DNA of 64,000 nt, taken from positions 1 through 64,000 of the forward strand of contig DASRTE010000092.1 in NCBI GenBank assembly GCA_035656095.1. The letters are read 5' to 3'. Below, one piece after another: positions 41,855 to 52,766 of this stretch (position 1 is the first letter of the stretch; every line of letters begins with the position of its first letter). The notes beneath the pieces were generated by a model, which saw nothing but the letters and a program-made list of their open reading frames with translations, was not told the DNA's origin and made no database searches. Position numbers and translations under genes: made by a program. Source of the DNA: DASRTE01 sp035656095 (lineage in GTDB: Bacteria; Actinomycetota; Actinomycetes; Jiangellales; Jiangellaceae).

Positions 41855-44652
41855 GTCCTGCGTCAGCCCGATCCAGCCGCTCTCGCCGGGCGGCCCGCAT
41901 GGCCGCGGAGATGGCGCGCTGGGCCGCGTTGCCGACGGTCGCCGTGGTCTCCCTTGCTCTGCTCATCCTGCTCGTGTGGCTGGGGATCAGGGCCCCAGGA
42001 GCGCGCGGCGAGACCCGCGACATCCTTCCGCTGCTGCAGGACCAGGCGACCGGCGCACTCTCGGTCATCGTGCTTGGCAGCGCGGCGGGACTGTACTTCC
42101 GGCTGCGTTACGCGCAGGCGAAACGACGCTACCTCGAGCCGTTCGCCGCGATGTCGGGCGGCCATGGCCGATCGGCGGCTTCGGACGGCCGGTCGGGCCT
42201 GCTCGCCGAGGCCGTCGAGCCGCTCCTGGCGCAACGCCCCCCACGCTCGATGCTGGTCGTCAGCCCGCCGGACAGCGTGCCTCCCGACATCGTCACCTTG
42301 CTCGCACCCCGACTGGTCCGGCGCCGGCTCACGCCCATCGTCGTCGACGCCGGCGGGGCCGGACCCGACGCGAATGTCCCCGCCTTGGCCCGGAGCAACT
42401 TCGTCGAGCGGGTTGCCGCCGCGACCGGGGACCAAACCCGCGCCAACCGGCTGCTCGAACGCGAGTCACGCCGCGGCCGGGTGGTCATCCTCGTCACCGG
42501 GCTCGACGCGCTGGGCGAGGCCAAGCCACGAGCCTCTCGCCGCGCTGCCATCACGGCGCTGCTCCGTTCGTGCCTTGCCGAGCGCGTGCCATTTGTTGCG
42601 GTACTCACCGGTGACCTTGCGCCGACGCTCAGCGGGGTCGCGACTGTGCGGACCGGCGGTCAGGCACAGGCAGACGACCTCGCCGCGCTGGTGACGTCGC
42701 GGCTAAGGCAGCAAGGTCTCGGCGTCACGGAGCAGGTCCGCGGAGCGGTCCGTGCCGCGCTCGGCCCCGCGCCGGCAGGCGACCCTTGGGCGCTTACCGT
42801 CGCGGCGGACGTCGTCGTACGCCGCGTTCGCAACGGCGCGGACCCCGCCGACGCGGCGCGGGATGTGCTGGTCAGCAACCCGAGCCTGCCCGACAAGATG
42901 GCCTGGCTCTGCGAGCACGCCCTCAACGTGCCGCTGTCCGAGGCGGCGGAGTGTTGTACGCCGGCCGCGGACGCCCTACGGCTGCTCGGACGGCAGGCGC
43001 ATCACCGCGAGGAGTTCACGATCACCTGGTCGGACGTGACAATCACCATGGACCCCGACGAAGCGCTGCGGTTCGCCGCGGGCGTGGCAGCACTCTCCCG
43101 CAAAGGTGTGATCGCCGGCGGCGGAAACGTGGCCGACCCGCACCTCGGCTTCACCCACCGGGAGTGGCTGGTGTTCGCGGGGGCGCTCGGCATGGGGCTG
43201 GAACCCAGATGGTGGGCCAACCTACTCTCGCCCGGCGCCCCGGCTGCGACGCTGGAGGCGCTCGTCGAAGCGCTGGTGCTGCCGCGAAGGGATCGGTCCC
43301 TGCAGGACCAGCCGGTGCTCGACGTGTTGGACTACCTCAAGGACGGTGACGTCCAGGACATCTCGCTCGACATGATCATCTCCGTGGTGGCCGCGTTGCA
43401 GACGTCGGGGCGCGAGCTGAACGTCCGCGAGCGGGAGCTCGCCATCCTGAGCAGCGCCTGGCAGGTGGCGACCGACGCCTCGCGGCTGCTGTTCCTGGCC
43501 ACGATCGAGCCGCACCCGGCGTTCGCGTCGTTTCTCTGGACGCAGGTGACGCCGCCGTATTTCGAGACCAACTCGTTCCGCGTCCGCCGCGCCATCGCGG
43601 TGCGACTCGGCCGGATGGGCCCCGTGGCCTGGGGCGTGCTCGGCCCGGTCTGGGTTAGAACCGTGAAGGACGCAGCCGGAGCAGACCTGTCACCACTGTC
43701 GCGGCTGACGCCGACCTGGGGCCGGGTCGGCATCCCGCTCGCCTCACTTGGCTGGACCCTGCCGACCCTCGTCCTCCACCTGGACGGGAAGGCTGGCGAG
43801 GACGGGCGACGACTGCTCGCCGACGCGGTAGCCGTGGTGACGGGATCTCATGACGGCGCCGGGCCGGGCCCGCTGGACCCGGGGTTGGAGATCTCGCTGG
43901 CAGAGGGTTTCAAGATGGCCAGCAGTCTCGACGTGCCCCCCGGATCCAGCCCTGGCCGGACGCCGCCATGGCGGGAGGAGGCGACACTGCTGCTGGCTCG
44001 CTCGCGCTCGTGGGTCAGCCGCCAAGCGTTACACCAGGCCACGGCGCTATGCGGGTGGGCAGCGGGAGTTTCCGGCGGGAGCTCCCGGTCCCTGGGTTCC
44101 GGGCGGGAACACGCGTTCGTGCGCGAGGCCATGGCGCTCGCCCACCGATCGCGACTGGAGCGCGAGATCTGGCTGGACGACGTGGAGGCATTACACGACG
44201 GGGGTCTGGCGCTCTCCGGCCAGGCGCACCGCCTGCTCGGGCTCACCACACTGCTCATCGACCTCTGCGAGTCGATGGCGGCGAAGGCGTTGGACGGCCT
44301 GCGCGCCGGGGAGGCCGTCGAGGAGGCCCGGCGCGAGTGGGAGTCGCACCTCGTCGCGCGGGTCGAAGCGTTGACCTCGTCGAAGCTGCCGCGCTGCTTC
44401 ACCTCTGCCCGGCACACGCGAAATCTCACGGACGGCCGATGCCGGTGCGAGTTTCAGCTCTGCGGGCGAGCCGAACCGGGTAGTGCCGGGCATCGCCGCA
44501 TCTCTCACGCGTTCGCCGAGCGCGCGTTGTCGACAGCGGGCGCGCGCCGGGCGCTCGGTCGGGAGCGAGCGTTCGTGCGTCGGCGCTTCGCAGATATATG
44601 GCGATACGTCCTCGACCGCACTCCTGTCGACCTGCCGCAAGACACCGCCTGA
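41851..44652 (+). CDS. Large membrane-anchored pseudo-NACHT-like protein with C-terminal Cys cluster
   Basis: 933 residues, not assignable to a known family. Two N-terminal helices (~24-46 and ~66-86) anchor it; a basic stretch follows. Residues ~132-300 look like a STAND/NACHT ATPase core: a Walker-B-like strand VVILVTGLDALGE (~211-223), a sensor-like FVAVLTGDLAPTL, then a winged-helix-like part. But the Walker A position reads SPPDSVPPD, without the Gly-Lys-Ser/Thr, so ATP binding is probably lost. From ~330 to ~700 comes an alpha-helical region with TPR/ARM-like character. Near the C terminus a C-x14-C-x-C-x4-C cluster (about residues 848-870) may bind zinc. The gene is coupled to an SDR and lies between two IS scraps. 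Function unknown; a sensor or scaffold role is inference. Confidence 0.75.
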   Translation: MSPASARSSRSRRAARMAAEMARWAALPTVAVVSLALLILLVWLGIRAPGARGETRDILPLLQDQATGALSVIVLGSAAGLYFRLRYAQAKRRYLEPFAAMSGGHGRSAASDGRSGLLAEAVEPLLAQRPPRSMLVVSPPDSVPPDIVTLLAPRLVRRRLTPIVVDAGGAGPDANVPALARSNFVERVAAATGDQTRANRLLERESRRGRVVILVTGLDALGEAKPRASRRAAITALLRSCLAERVPFVAVLTGDLAPTLSGVATVRTGGQAQADDLAALVTSRLRQQGLGVTEQVRGAVRAALGPAPAGDPWALTVAADVVVRRVRNGADPADAARDVLVSNPSLPDKMAWLCEHALNVPLSEAAECCTPAADALRLLGRQAHHREEFTITWSDVTITMDPDEALRFAAGVAALSRKGVIAGGGNVADPHLGFTHREWLVFAGALGMGLEPRWWANLLSPGAPAATLEALVEALVLPRRDRSLQDQPVLDVLDYLKDGDVQDISLDMIISVVAALQTSGRELNVRERELAILSSAWQVATDASRLLFLATIEPHPAFASFLWTQVTPPYFETNSFRVRRAIAVRLGRMGPVAWGVLGPVWVRTVKDAAGADLSPLSRLTPTWGRVGIPLASLGWTLPTLVLHLDGKAGEDGRRLLADAVAVVTGSHDGAGPGPLDPGLEISLAEGFKMASSLDVPPGSSPGRTPPWREEATLLLARSRSWVSRQALHQATALCGWAAGVSGGSSRSLGSGREHAFVREAMALAHRSRLEREIWLDDVEALHDGGLALSGQAHRLLGLTTLLIDLCESMAAKALDGLRAGEAVEEARREWESHLVARVEALTSSKLPRCFTSARHTRNLTDGRCRCEFQLCGRAEPGSAGHRRISHAFAERALSTAGARRALGRERAFVRRRFADIWRYVLDRTPVDLPQDTA

Positions 44653-44780
44653 AGGACTGGCTGCCGAGGTGATCGTGAGCGAGGTCGCGGCACTCGTGGA
44701 CTGGGTGGGACGTGATCACAGCCGCCAGCGGCCTGTGCCGCCGAAGCTGTCAACGGCAGGCGAATCTTGACCAGGCGGAT
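44653..44780. other. Gap after the pseudo-NACHT gene
   Basis: 128 bp with no gene. It lies between the end of the membrane protein and the IS30 scrap; no terminator hairpin is obvious. Confidence 0.4.
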
Positions 44781-44909
44781 TCAAGCGGTGTGCGCAAGGA
44801 GCTCGGCGAGCTTTTCTGATGGTGTCATGTAGTCGAGCGTTTTGCGGCGCCGGTTGTTGAGGCTTCGGGCGATGCGGGTGAGGTCATCGGCGGAGTGCAC
44901 GGACAGGTC
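44781..44909 (-). pseudogene. IS30-family transposase, C-terminal end
   Basis: 43 codons ending in a stop at 44781. The frame reads DLSVHSADDLTRIARSLN, then RRRKTLDYMTPSEKLAEL, the conserved C terminus of IS30-type transposases (LNxRPRKTLxYxTPxE). The DDE core is missing. It breaks off at 44909, exactly where an unrelated coding tail begins on the other strand. Confidence 0.85.
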
Positions 44910-44910
44910 A

Positions 44911-45021
44911 CCCGCCGGCCACACCTATCAGGTCGAGCCCGAACCGGTCGGACCCGTCATCGTGGGCCCGGAACCGGAACCAGGCCAGCCGCCACCCGAG
45001 CTGGACACGCCACCGTTCTGA
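44911..45021 (+). pseudogene. C-terminal scrap of a DUF222/HNH-type protein (tentative)
   Basis: 36 codons, PAGHTYQVEPEPVGPVIV and a Pro/Glu-rich end finishing DTPPF-stop. The GHTYxVxPxP pattern and the Pro-rich close resemble the end of actinobacterial DUF222/HNH (13E12-repeat) proteins. It starts one base after the IS30 scrap ends, so an IS30 copy probably inserted into such a gene and both then decayed. The family assignment is from the tail only. Confidence 0.5.
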
Positions 45022-45034
45022 GCCCGACAAGTCC

Positions 45035-45053
45035 GACCGCACCGAATGCGGTC
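45035..45053 (-). terminator. Hairpin downstream of the phosphatase gene
   Basis: GACCGCA (45035-45041) and TGCGGTC (45047-45053) pair perfectly over a 5-nt loop, about 35 bp past the phosphatase stop. No T-run follows. A possible terminator. Confidence 0.45.
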
Positions 45054-45086
45054 CAACGCCGGCCGGAACGAGGCAACGGGTGCGCG

Positions 45087-46184
45087 TCAGGTGCGCCAGA
45101 GGAGAATCAATGCCCGGTCGTCGGCATCGGAGGACGCGACAGCGTCGATCAGGCGCCGGGCGCCGTTCCGGAAGCCTCTCGCCACCAGCCTCTCGGCCTC
45201 GCCCTGGAGCTTGTCGATGCCATCGGTCAGGTCGCGTCGGCGTGATTCGACCATGCCGTCGGTGAACAGCAGCAGCGCGTCGCCTGGGCGGAGGGCACCC
45301 TCAGCAGGCACGTAGTCGTCCTTCTCGAACACGCCGAGCAGCCCACCGGTGGCCTCCAGTATCCGCCACTGACCCGAACCCGCGTGGAAGTGCACCGCGG
45401 GCGGGTGGCCCGCGGACCTGACCTGGTACCTGCCGGTGCCGAGGTCGACGATGAGGTAGACCGCCGTCGCGAAGCCCTCGGCCCACTCCTGTCGCAGCAG
45501 GTAGGCGTTCGCCGCAGGCAGGAACTCCGCCGGCGGAAGCGATCCGATCAGGCCACCGAACGCTCCCGACAGCAGCAGCGCCCTGGTGCCCGCATGGAGG
45601 CCCTTGCCCGAGACATCGACGAGAGCGACCTCGAGGACGAGGCCGTCGGGCGACCGGGAGGCGACGAGAAAGTCGCCGGAGAAGGTCGACCGCCCCGCTG
45701 AGCGATGGACCACCTCGGCCTGCCAGCCGCGCGGCAGCTCGGGCATCTCGCCCTGCGCGCGCAGCCGATCGCGCAGGTCGACCAACATCGACTCGCCGAC
45801 GGTCCCCTGGACGCCGAGGCGGGCACGTGACCGGGCCGACCCGAAGGCGACCACAGCCGTGATCGCGACGACGAACACCACGCCGAGGTAGAGCTCGTTG
45901 ACACCGTGGGCCACACCCTCCCCCACCAGCGCGACCCCGGTCACGACCACGACCACCAGCAGCGACGGAACCGACAGGGCGAAACCGCCGAGCAGGACGG
46001 GAAGGACGTACAGGCTGAACGGGATGGTCCCGGGAATCATGATCCGGACCGCGTAGACCACGACGATCATCAGCAGGAGAGAGCACAGCACTACCGGCCC
46101 GCGATCCAGCCAACGGCCCAGCCGGGCGGCCACGCCACGACGCGCGAGTCGCCGTCTGACGATCCGGTTGGAGCTCGCAGTCAC
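45087..46184 (-). CDS. SpoIIE-type PP2C phosphatase, membrane-anchored
   Basis: A 365-residue protein. Four hydrophobic helices (~25-47, ~53-70, ~72-93, ~100-115) precede a short linker and a SpoIIE/PP2C catalytic domain (~150-365). The metal Asp residues are in TFSGDFLVA, VALVDVSGKGLHAG and LLLFTDGMVE, and DADDRALIL near the end. Such phosphatases dephosphorylate anti-sigma antagonists. No STAS partner is adjacent, but a STAS gene lies at 36.6-37.2 kb. GTG 46184 (VTASSNRIV) is preferred; an open frame up to 46283 exists. The last ~20 codons fit the family. Confidence 0.9.
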   Translation of the reverse strand: MTASSNRIVRRRLARRGVAARLGRWLDRGPVVLCSLLLMIVVVYAVRIMIPGTIPFSLYVLPVLLGGFALSVPSLLVVVVVTGVALVGEGVAHGVNELYLGVVFVVAITAVVAFGSARSRARLGVQGTVGESMLVDLRDRLRAQGEMPELPRGWQAEVVHRSAGRSTFSGDFLVASRSPDGLVLEVALVDVSGKGLHAGTRALLLSGAFGGLIGSLPPAEFLPAANAYLLRQEWAEGFATAVYLIVDLGTGRYQVRSAGHPPAVHFHAGSGQWRILEATGGLLGVFEKDDYVPAEGALRPGDALLLFTDGMVESRRRDLTDGIDKLQGEAERLVARGFRNGARRLIDAVASSDADDRALILLWRT

Positions 46185-46368
46185 GGCGCGACAGTAGCGG
46201 TCGCGGCACTCTGCACCATAGACATCACGTACTGTCGGTGCATGGCCGGTCGTGGGAAGGTGCCCGATCGCCGCATGGACCACGTCGACCGACGGTCACA
46301 GGTCGGTGTCTCCGGTGCCATGCGGGCACGCGACGTCTCCCGACCCGACGACGAGATCGTCGCCGAGG

Positions 46369-46851
46369 TCATGAGGAAGGATCGCCCGAGAGTAGAGGAA
46401 GCTCCCCGGTCTGTTCGTAGCGGGTGAGCATCCTGATCCGGCGCGCATGCCGCTCGTCGCCCGAGAACGCCGTCGCCAGGAACACCCGCACGAACTCGAC
46501 GACCTCGTCGACCGGATGCTCGCGAGCGCCGACGGCCAGGACCCGCGCGTCGTTGTGCTCGCGGGACAACCGAGCGGTGTCGGGGCTCCAGGCCAGCGCT
46601 GCCCGCACGCCTCGCACCTTGTTGGCGGCGATCTGTTCGCCGTTGCCCGAGCCACCGAGCACGACACCCAGGCTGGTCTGGTCGCGCGCCACAGCCTCAG
46701 CGGCGCGAAGGCAGTACACGGGGTAGTCGTCGGCCCCGTCGTAGGCGAAGGCGCCGTGGTCGACGACCTCGTGGCCGTCGCCACGCAGCGCCTCGGCCAC
46801 GGCGTTCTTGACCTCGAAGCCGGCGTGATCAGACCCCAGATGGACCCGCAT
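46369..46851 (-). CDS. rpiB: Ribose-5-phosphate isomerase B
   Basis: RpiB interconverts ribose 5-phosphate and ribulose 5-phosphate in the pentose phosphate pathway. 160 residues: MRVHLGSDHAGFEVKNAV at the start (shown in part, with His10-type substrate contact), VVDHGAFAYDGADDYP, LGVVLGGSGNGEQIAANKV (the base loop; Glu as in actinobacterial RpiB rather than Cys), and WSPDTARLSREHNDARVLAVG. ATG 46851 is the family start; the longer frame to 46938 adds 29 unlikely residues. It is divergent from pepN. Confidence 0.95.
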   Translation of the reverse strand: MRVHLGSDHAGFEVKNAVAEALRGDGHEVVDHGAFAYDGADDYPVYCLRAAEAVARDQTSLGVVLGGSGNGEQIAANKVRGVRAALAWSPDTARLSREHNDARVLAVGAREHPVDEVVEFVRVFLATAFSGDERHARRIRMLTRYEQTGELPLLSGDPSS

Positions 46852-46924
46852 GGCGCCATCCTGCCAGCCACCGCGCACGACGTCGGACTTCGCACCCCCT
46901 CGACGATCTGCCAGGATCGGGCGC

Positions 46925-49501
<2,577 letters not shown>

Positions 49502-49537
49502 CTGGGCGGCTCGGGTCAGCCCTCCGGCGGCGACCTC

Positions 49538-50419
49538 TCAGCCGGCCAGGCGCGCGCGCGTGGCCGGGACGACCTCCTCGGCGAACCGGCGCAACTGCTC
49601 GTGACCCTCGCCACCCGCGCCCCAGAACACGATGGTCTGCGCCCGGTGGTCGACCACGAGCGAGCCCAGCTCGTCCGCCCACTGTCCGACCGGGCCGTTC
49701 AGGTATCCCGCGGACCGGCCGTCGGTGATCGATCCGTTCACGTTGAAGACCCGGCGAACCTCGTCCGGGTCACGTCCGGCCTCGGCCGCACCCTCGTCGA
49801 CCCGCGCGTTCAACTCCGCCAACCGGGCGAGCACGTCGGGACGGATGGAGGGCACCCAGCCGTCGGCGAGCCGGCCAGTCAGATTCAACGCCCGCGGGCC
49901 GTAGGCACCCACCCAGATCCCGATGTCGTGGACCGGCACCGGCCCCGAATGGACCCCCCGCAGGTGGTAGTAGTCGCCCTCGTACCGCAGGCTCCGTTCG
50001 CCGCTCCAGATCCGACGGATCACCTCGACGCCCTCGGCGAGCTGGTCGAGCGACTCGCCGGGGGTCCGCCGGCTGCCGCCGTAACCCTCGATCGCATCCC
50101 AGAAGGCGCCCGCACCGAGGGCGAGCTCGAAGCGGCCACCGGACAGCACGTCGAGGGTCGCCGCCGTCTTCGCCAACACGGCGGGCGGCCGCAGTGGGAG
50201 GTTCGCCACGTCCGGGAAGGCCCGCAGGGTCGTCGTCGTGACGAGGATGGCAGCCATCAGGGAGAACGTGTCGACGAAGCGGCGCTGGTACGGGTGGTCC
50301 TGCACACCCACGTAGTCGAGGCCGAGCCGCTCCACCTCTCGGGCGGTCTCGAGCACAGGATCGGCGGCGTTCGGGATGAGGAAGTAGCCGAAGCTCGGAT
50401 CGCGGCCGGACTCGGACAT
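49538..50419 (-). CDS. LLM-class, probably F420-dependent oxidoreductase
   Basis: A 293-residue luciferase-like monooxygenase-fold protein: RLGLDYVGVQDHPYQRRFVD at ~29-48, GRFELALGAGAFWDAIEGYG, LRGVHSGPVP, and GIWVGAYGPRALNL-type segments. Actinobacterial members mostly use coenzyme F420, but the cofactor is not visible. ATG 50419 has AGGAGG upstream; a GTG-like longer frame to 50449 is less likely. It is on the same strand as the amidase, with an 80-bp gap. Confidence 0.88.
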   Translation of the reverse strand: MSESGRDPSFGYFLIPNAADPVLETAREVERLGLDYVGVQDHPYQRRFVDTFSLMAAILVTTTTLRAFPDVANLPLRPPAVLAKTAATLDVLSGGRFELALGAGAFWDAIEGYGGSRRTPGESLDQLAEGVEVIRRIWSGERSLRYEGDYYHLRGVHSGPVPVHDIGIWVGAYGPRALNLTGRLADGWVPSIRPDVLARLAELNARVDEGAAEAGRDPDEVRRVFNVNGSITDGRSAGYLNGPVGQWADELGSLVVDHRAQTIVFWGAGGEGHEQLRRFAEEVVPATRARLAG

Positions 50420-50499
50420 GACGGGCGCCTCCTGGATCTTCTGCACCAACCCCGGTCACCGCTGTCCTGTTCCACCGGCGCTCGGTCGGACCAGGTCGG

Positions 50500-51927
50500 T
50501 CAGTCCACCAGCGGGGGACGGGCGGCGCGCCACGGACGCGCCGCCTCCAGTTGAGCCGCCAAGGCCAGCAGCGTCTCCTCATCACCGTGCCGGCCACCGA
50601 CCATGACACCCACGGGCAGGGTCGCGCCGTCCAGTTCGGCCCGGTGCAGCGGCAGGCTCATCGCGGGACGGCCGGTCAGGTTCCAGACGCTGGTCCACGG
50701 GGTGTAGGCGCTCTGCGCGAGGAAGTCGGCGGCCGGGTCGGCGTCGTCGCGCAACTCCCCGACTCGCGCGGGCAGCCGGGCGAGGGTCGGGGAGAGGATC
50801 ACGTCATAGCCGGCCCAGGCCCGTGCCGCGTCCCGGGTCGTCGTCTGCATGGTGGCGATCGACTGCGCGTACGCGACGCCTGAGACCCGGCTCCCGACGT
50901 CCCGCAGCCAACGCGTCAACGGCACCAGCAGGTGTTCGGTTTCCGGCGGCACCGGGATGGCCGCGGCGAGGACCGACCAGATCGCCTCGAACGACGCCCA
51001 CCTCTGCGCTGAAAAGGGCACCGGCGCCTGGTCCACCTGGTGCCCGAGGTCGGCAAGCAGCGCGGCCGTGTCCCGCACCGCCTCCAGGCACTCCGCGTCG
51101 ACCGTTGCGCCCTCGACGATCACCGGAGTCGTCAGGACGCCGACGCGCAGTGCCGGCGGATCACGGTCACACGCCTCGAGGAACGATGTGGCCGGCGGGG
51201 CCAGCACGTACTGGTCGCCCGGCCAGCCTGAGGCGAGCACGTCGAGGGCGGCCGCGGTGTCCCTGACATCGCGCGTCAGCACGCCGTGGACGGCGAGCCC
51301 GGCTCTGTCGACGCCATGGGGCCCGGCGCTGACCCGTCCCCGCGTGGGCTTGAGCCCGATCAGACCGCACGCGCTCGCCGGGATACGGATGGAGCCGCCG
51401 CCGTCCGAACCATGGGCCACCGGCACGATGCCGGCCGCCACCGCCGCCGCAGCGCCACCGCTGGAACCTCCGGCGGACCGGTCCAGGTCCCATGGCGTCC
51501 GCGCCGGTGGTGCGACATCGGGCTCGGTGTAGCAGGGCAACCCGAACTCCGGTGTCGTGGTCTTGCCGATCATCATTGTTCCGGCCCTGCGGAGCAGGGT
51601 GGTCACACCGTCGTCGACCGGGGCGACCGTCCCGGCCAGCGCAGCGCTACCGGAGCCCATCGGTACGCCGGCGACCATCGTCAGGTCCTTGATCGGGCAC
51701 GGGACGCCGAGAAGTGGCGGCAGGTCACCGGCCGCGAGCACGGCCCGCTCCGCCGCCCGGGCCTGCTCACGGCCCAGTTCCGGAGTCAGGGTGACGAACG
51801 CGCCGACCCGCTCGCCGAGCCGGGCGGCGCGCTCCATGGTGTGGTCGAGTACGTCCGAGGGAGAGACCTCACGCCGCCGGATCGATGCAGCCAGTTCCAG
51901 GGCCGTCAGGTCGTGGATCTCGGTCAT
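50500..51927 (-). CDS. Amidase-signature family amidohydrolase
   Basis: 475 residues. Catalytic triad Lys80 (CPIKDLT), cis-Ser155 (SAGGSSGGAA) and nucleophile Ser179 (GSDGGGSIRIPAS). The C-terminal part has the RPAMSLPLHR segment (~438). It is likely a soluble aryl/acyl amidase; the substrate is unknown. ATG 51927 is the family start. GatA-like function is unlikely because no gatB/C lies nearby. No regulatory signals are seen. Confidence 0.93.
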   Translation of the reverse strand: MTEIHDLTALELAASIRRREVSPSDVLDHTMERAARLGERVGAFVTLTPELGREQARAAERAVLAAGDLPPLLGVPCPIKDLTMVAGVPMGSGSAALAGTVAPVDDGVTTLLRRAGTMMIGKTTTPEFGLPCYTEPDVAPPARTPWDLDRSAGGSSGGAAAAVAAGIVPVAHGSDGGGSIRIPASACGLIGLKPTRGRVSAGPHGVDRAGLAVHGVLTRDVRDTAAALDVLASGWPGDQYVLAPPATSFLEACDRDPPALRVGVLTTPVIVEGATVDAECLEAVRDTAALLADLGHQVDQAPVPFSAQRWASFEAIWSVLAAAIPVPPETEHLLVPLTRWLRDVGSRVSGVAYAQSIATMQTTTRDAARAWAGYDVILSPTLARLPARVGELRDDADPAADFLAQSAYTPWTSVWNLTGRPAMSLPLHRAELDGATLPVGVMVGGRHGDEETLLALAAQLEAARPWRAARPPLVD

Positions 51928-52054
51928 GGACCCGACCGTAGGGGAACGCGCAAGCGGATCGTCCCGAGCGCCGTTCCGCCACGGTGAATCATCCCCTAGG
52001 GTGTGACGCCGGTGTCCAGGGCACGACGCTTGCGATGGAAGGACGAGTCATCCC

Positions 52055-52723
52055 ATGAGCACGACACCTCCGCCCGGCCCGGACGACAACGCCGACCGGC
52101 CCGAGGGCTCCACTCCCGACCAGCCCGCGACCGACCCGTTTGCCCAGCCTCCCGCCGGCCGCCAGCCTCCGCAGGCTCCAGCACCCGGTTCGACTTCCGG
52201 CGAGCAGCCCGCCTACCCGCCGATGCCGCCGCCACCTCCGTTCCAGTACGAGACCCAGGGCGCAGCCGCCGCCGAGGCGACGCCGCCGTCGTCATTGCTC
52301 ACCGCCGTGAGGTTGATGTACGTCGGCGCCGCCATGTTCGCGATCCTCCTCATCGTCGAATTTACGCAGCGCGGCCAGCTGCGCGACCAGATCGCCGACG
52401 ACCAACCCCAACTGTCGGCCGACGAACTCGACGCGGCGGTGGCTGTCGGCACGGCGGTCGCAGTGATCATCGGCTTGATCTCCGTCGGCCTGTGGGTCTG
52501 GATGGCCGTCATGAACCGCAAGGGCCGCTCGTGGGCGCGGATCGTCGCCACCGTTCTCGGCGGTCTGAACATCGTCTTCACCGTGATCGGGCTGACCCAG
52601 GACGTGGGCATCGGCACGATCGTGAACATCGTCACGATCGTCCTGGCTGCGGCCATCCTGTGGCTGCTCTACCGGCCGGAGTCCAGCGCCTACTACGCCG
52701 CGATGTCGGGATCGCCCCGCTGA
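52055..52723 (+). CDS. Proline-rich membrane protein
   Basis: 222 residues. The first ~80 are Pro/Gln/Gly-rich and likely disordered on the cytoplasmic side. Four hydrophobic helices follow (~90-106, ~130-152, ~163-185, ~190-208), with a short linker of acidic residues (DQIADDQPQLSADEL) between the first two. The C-terminal end is YYAAMSGSPR. I recognise no family. It lies between the divergent amidase and the convergent LAL gene. The start ATG 52055 has GGAAGGA some distance upstream. Confidence 0.75.
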   Translation: MSTTPPPGPDDNADRPEGSTPDQPATDPFAQPPAGRQPPQAPAPGSTSGEQPAYPPMPPPPPFQYETQGAAAAEATPPSSLLTAVRLMYVGAAMFAILLIVEFTQRGQLRDQIADDQPQLSADELDAAVAVGTAVAVIIGLISVGLWVWMAVMNRKGRSWARIVATVLGGLNIVFTVIGLTQDVGIGTIVNIVTIVLAAAILWLLYRPESSAYYAAMSGSPR

Positions 52724-52766
52724 CCAGCGACGTCGTGAGAGCCCCGCTCGACCCTTTACCCGGCCG

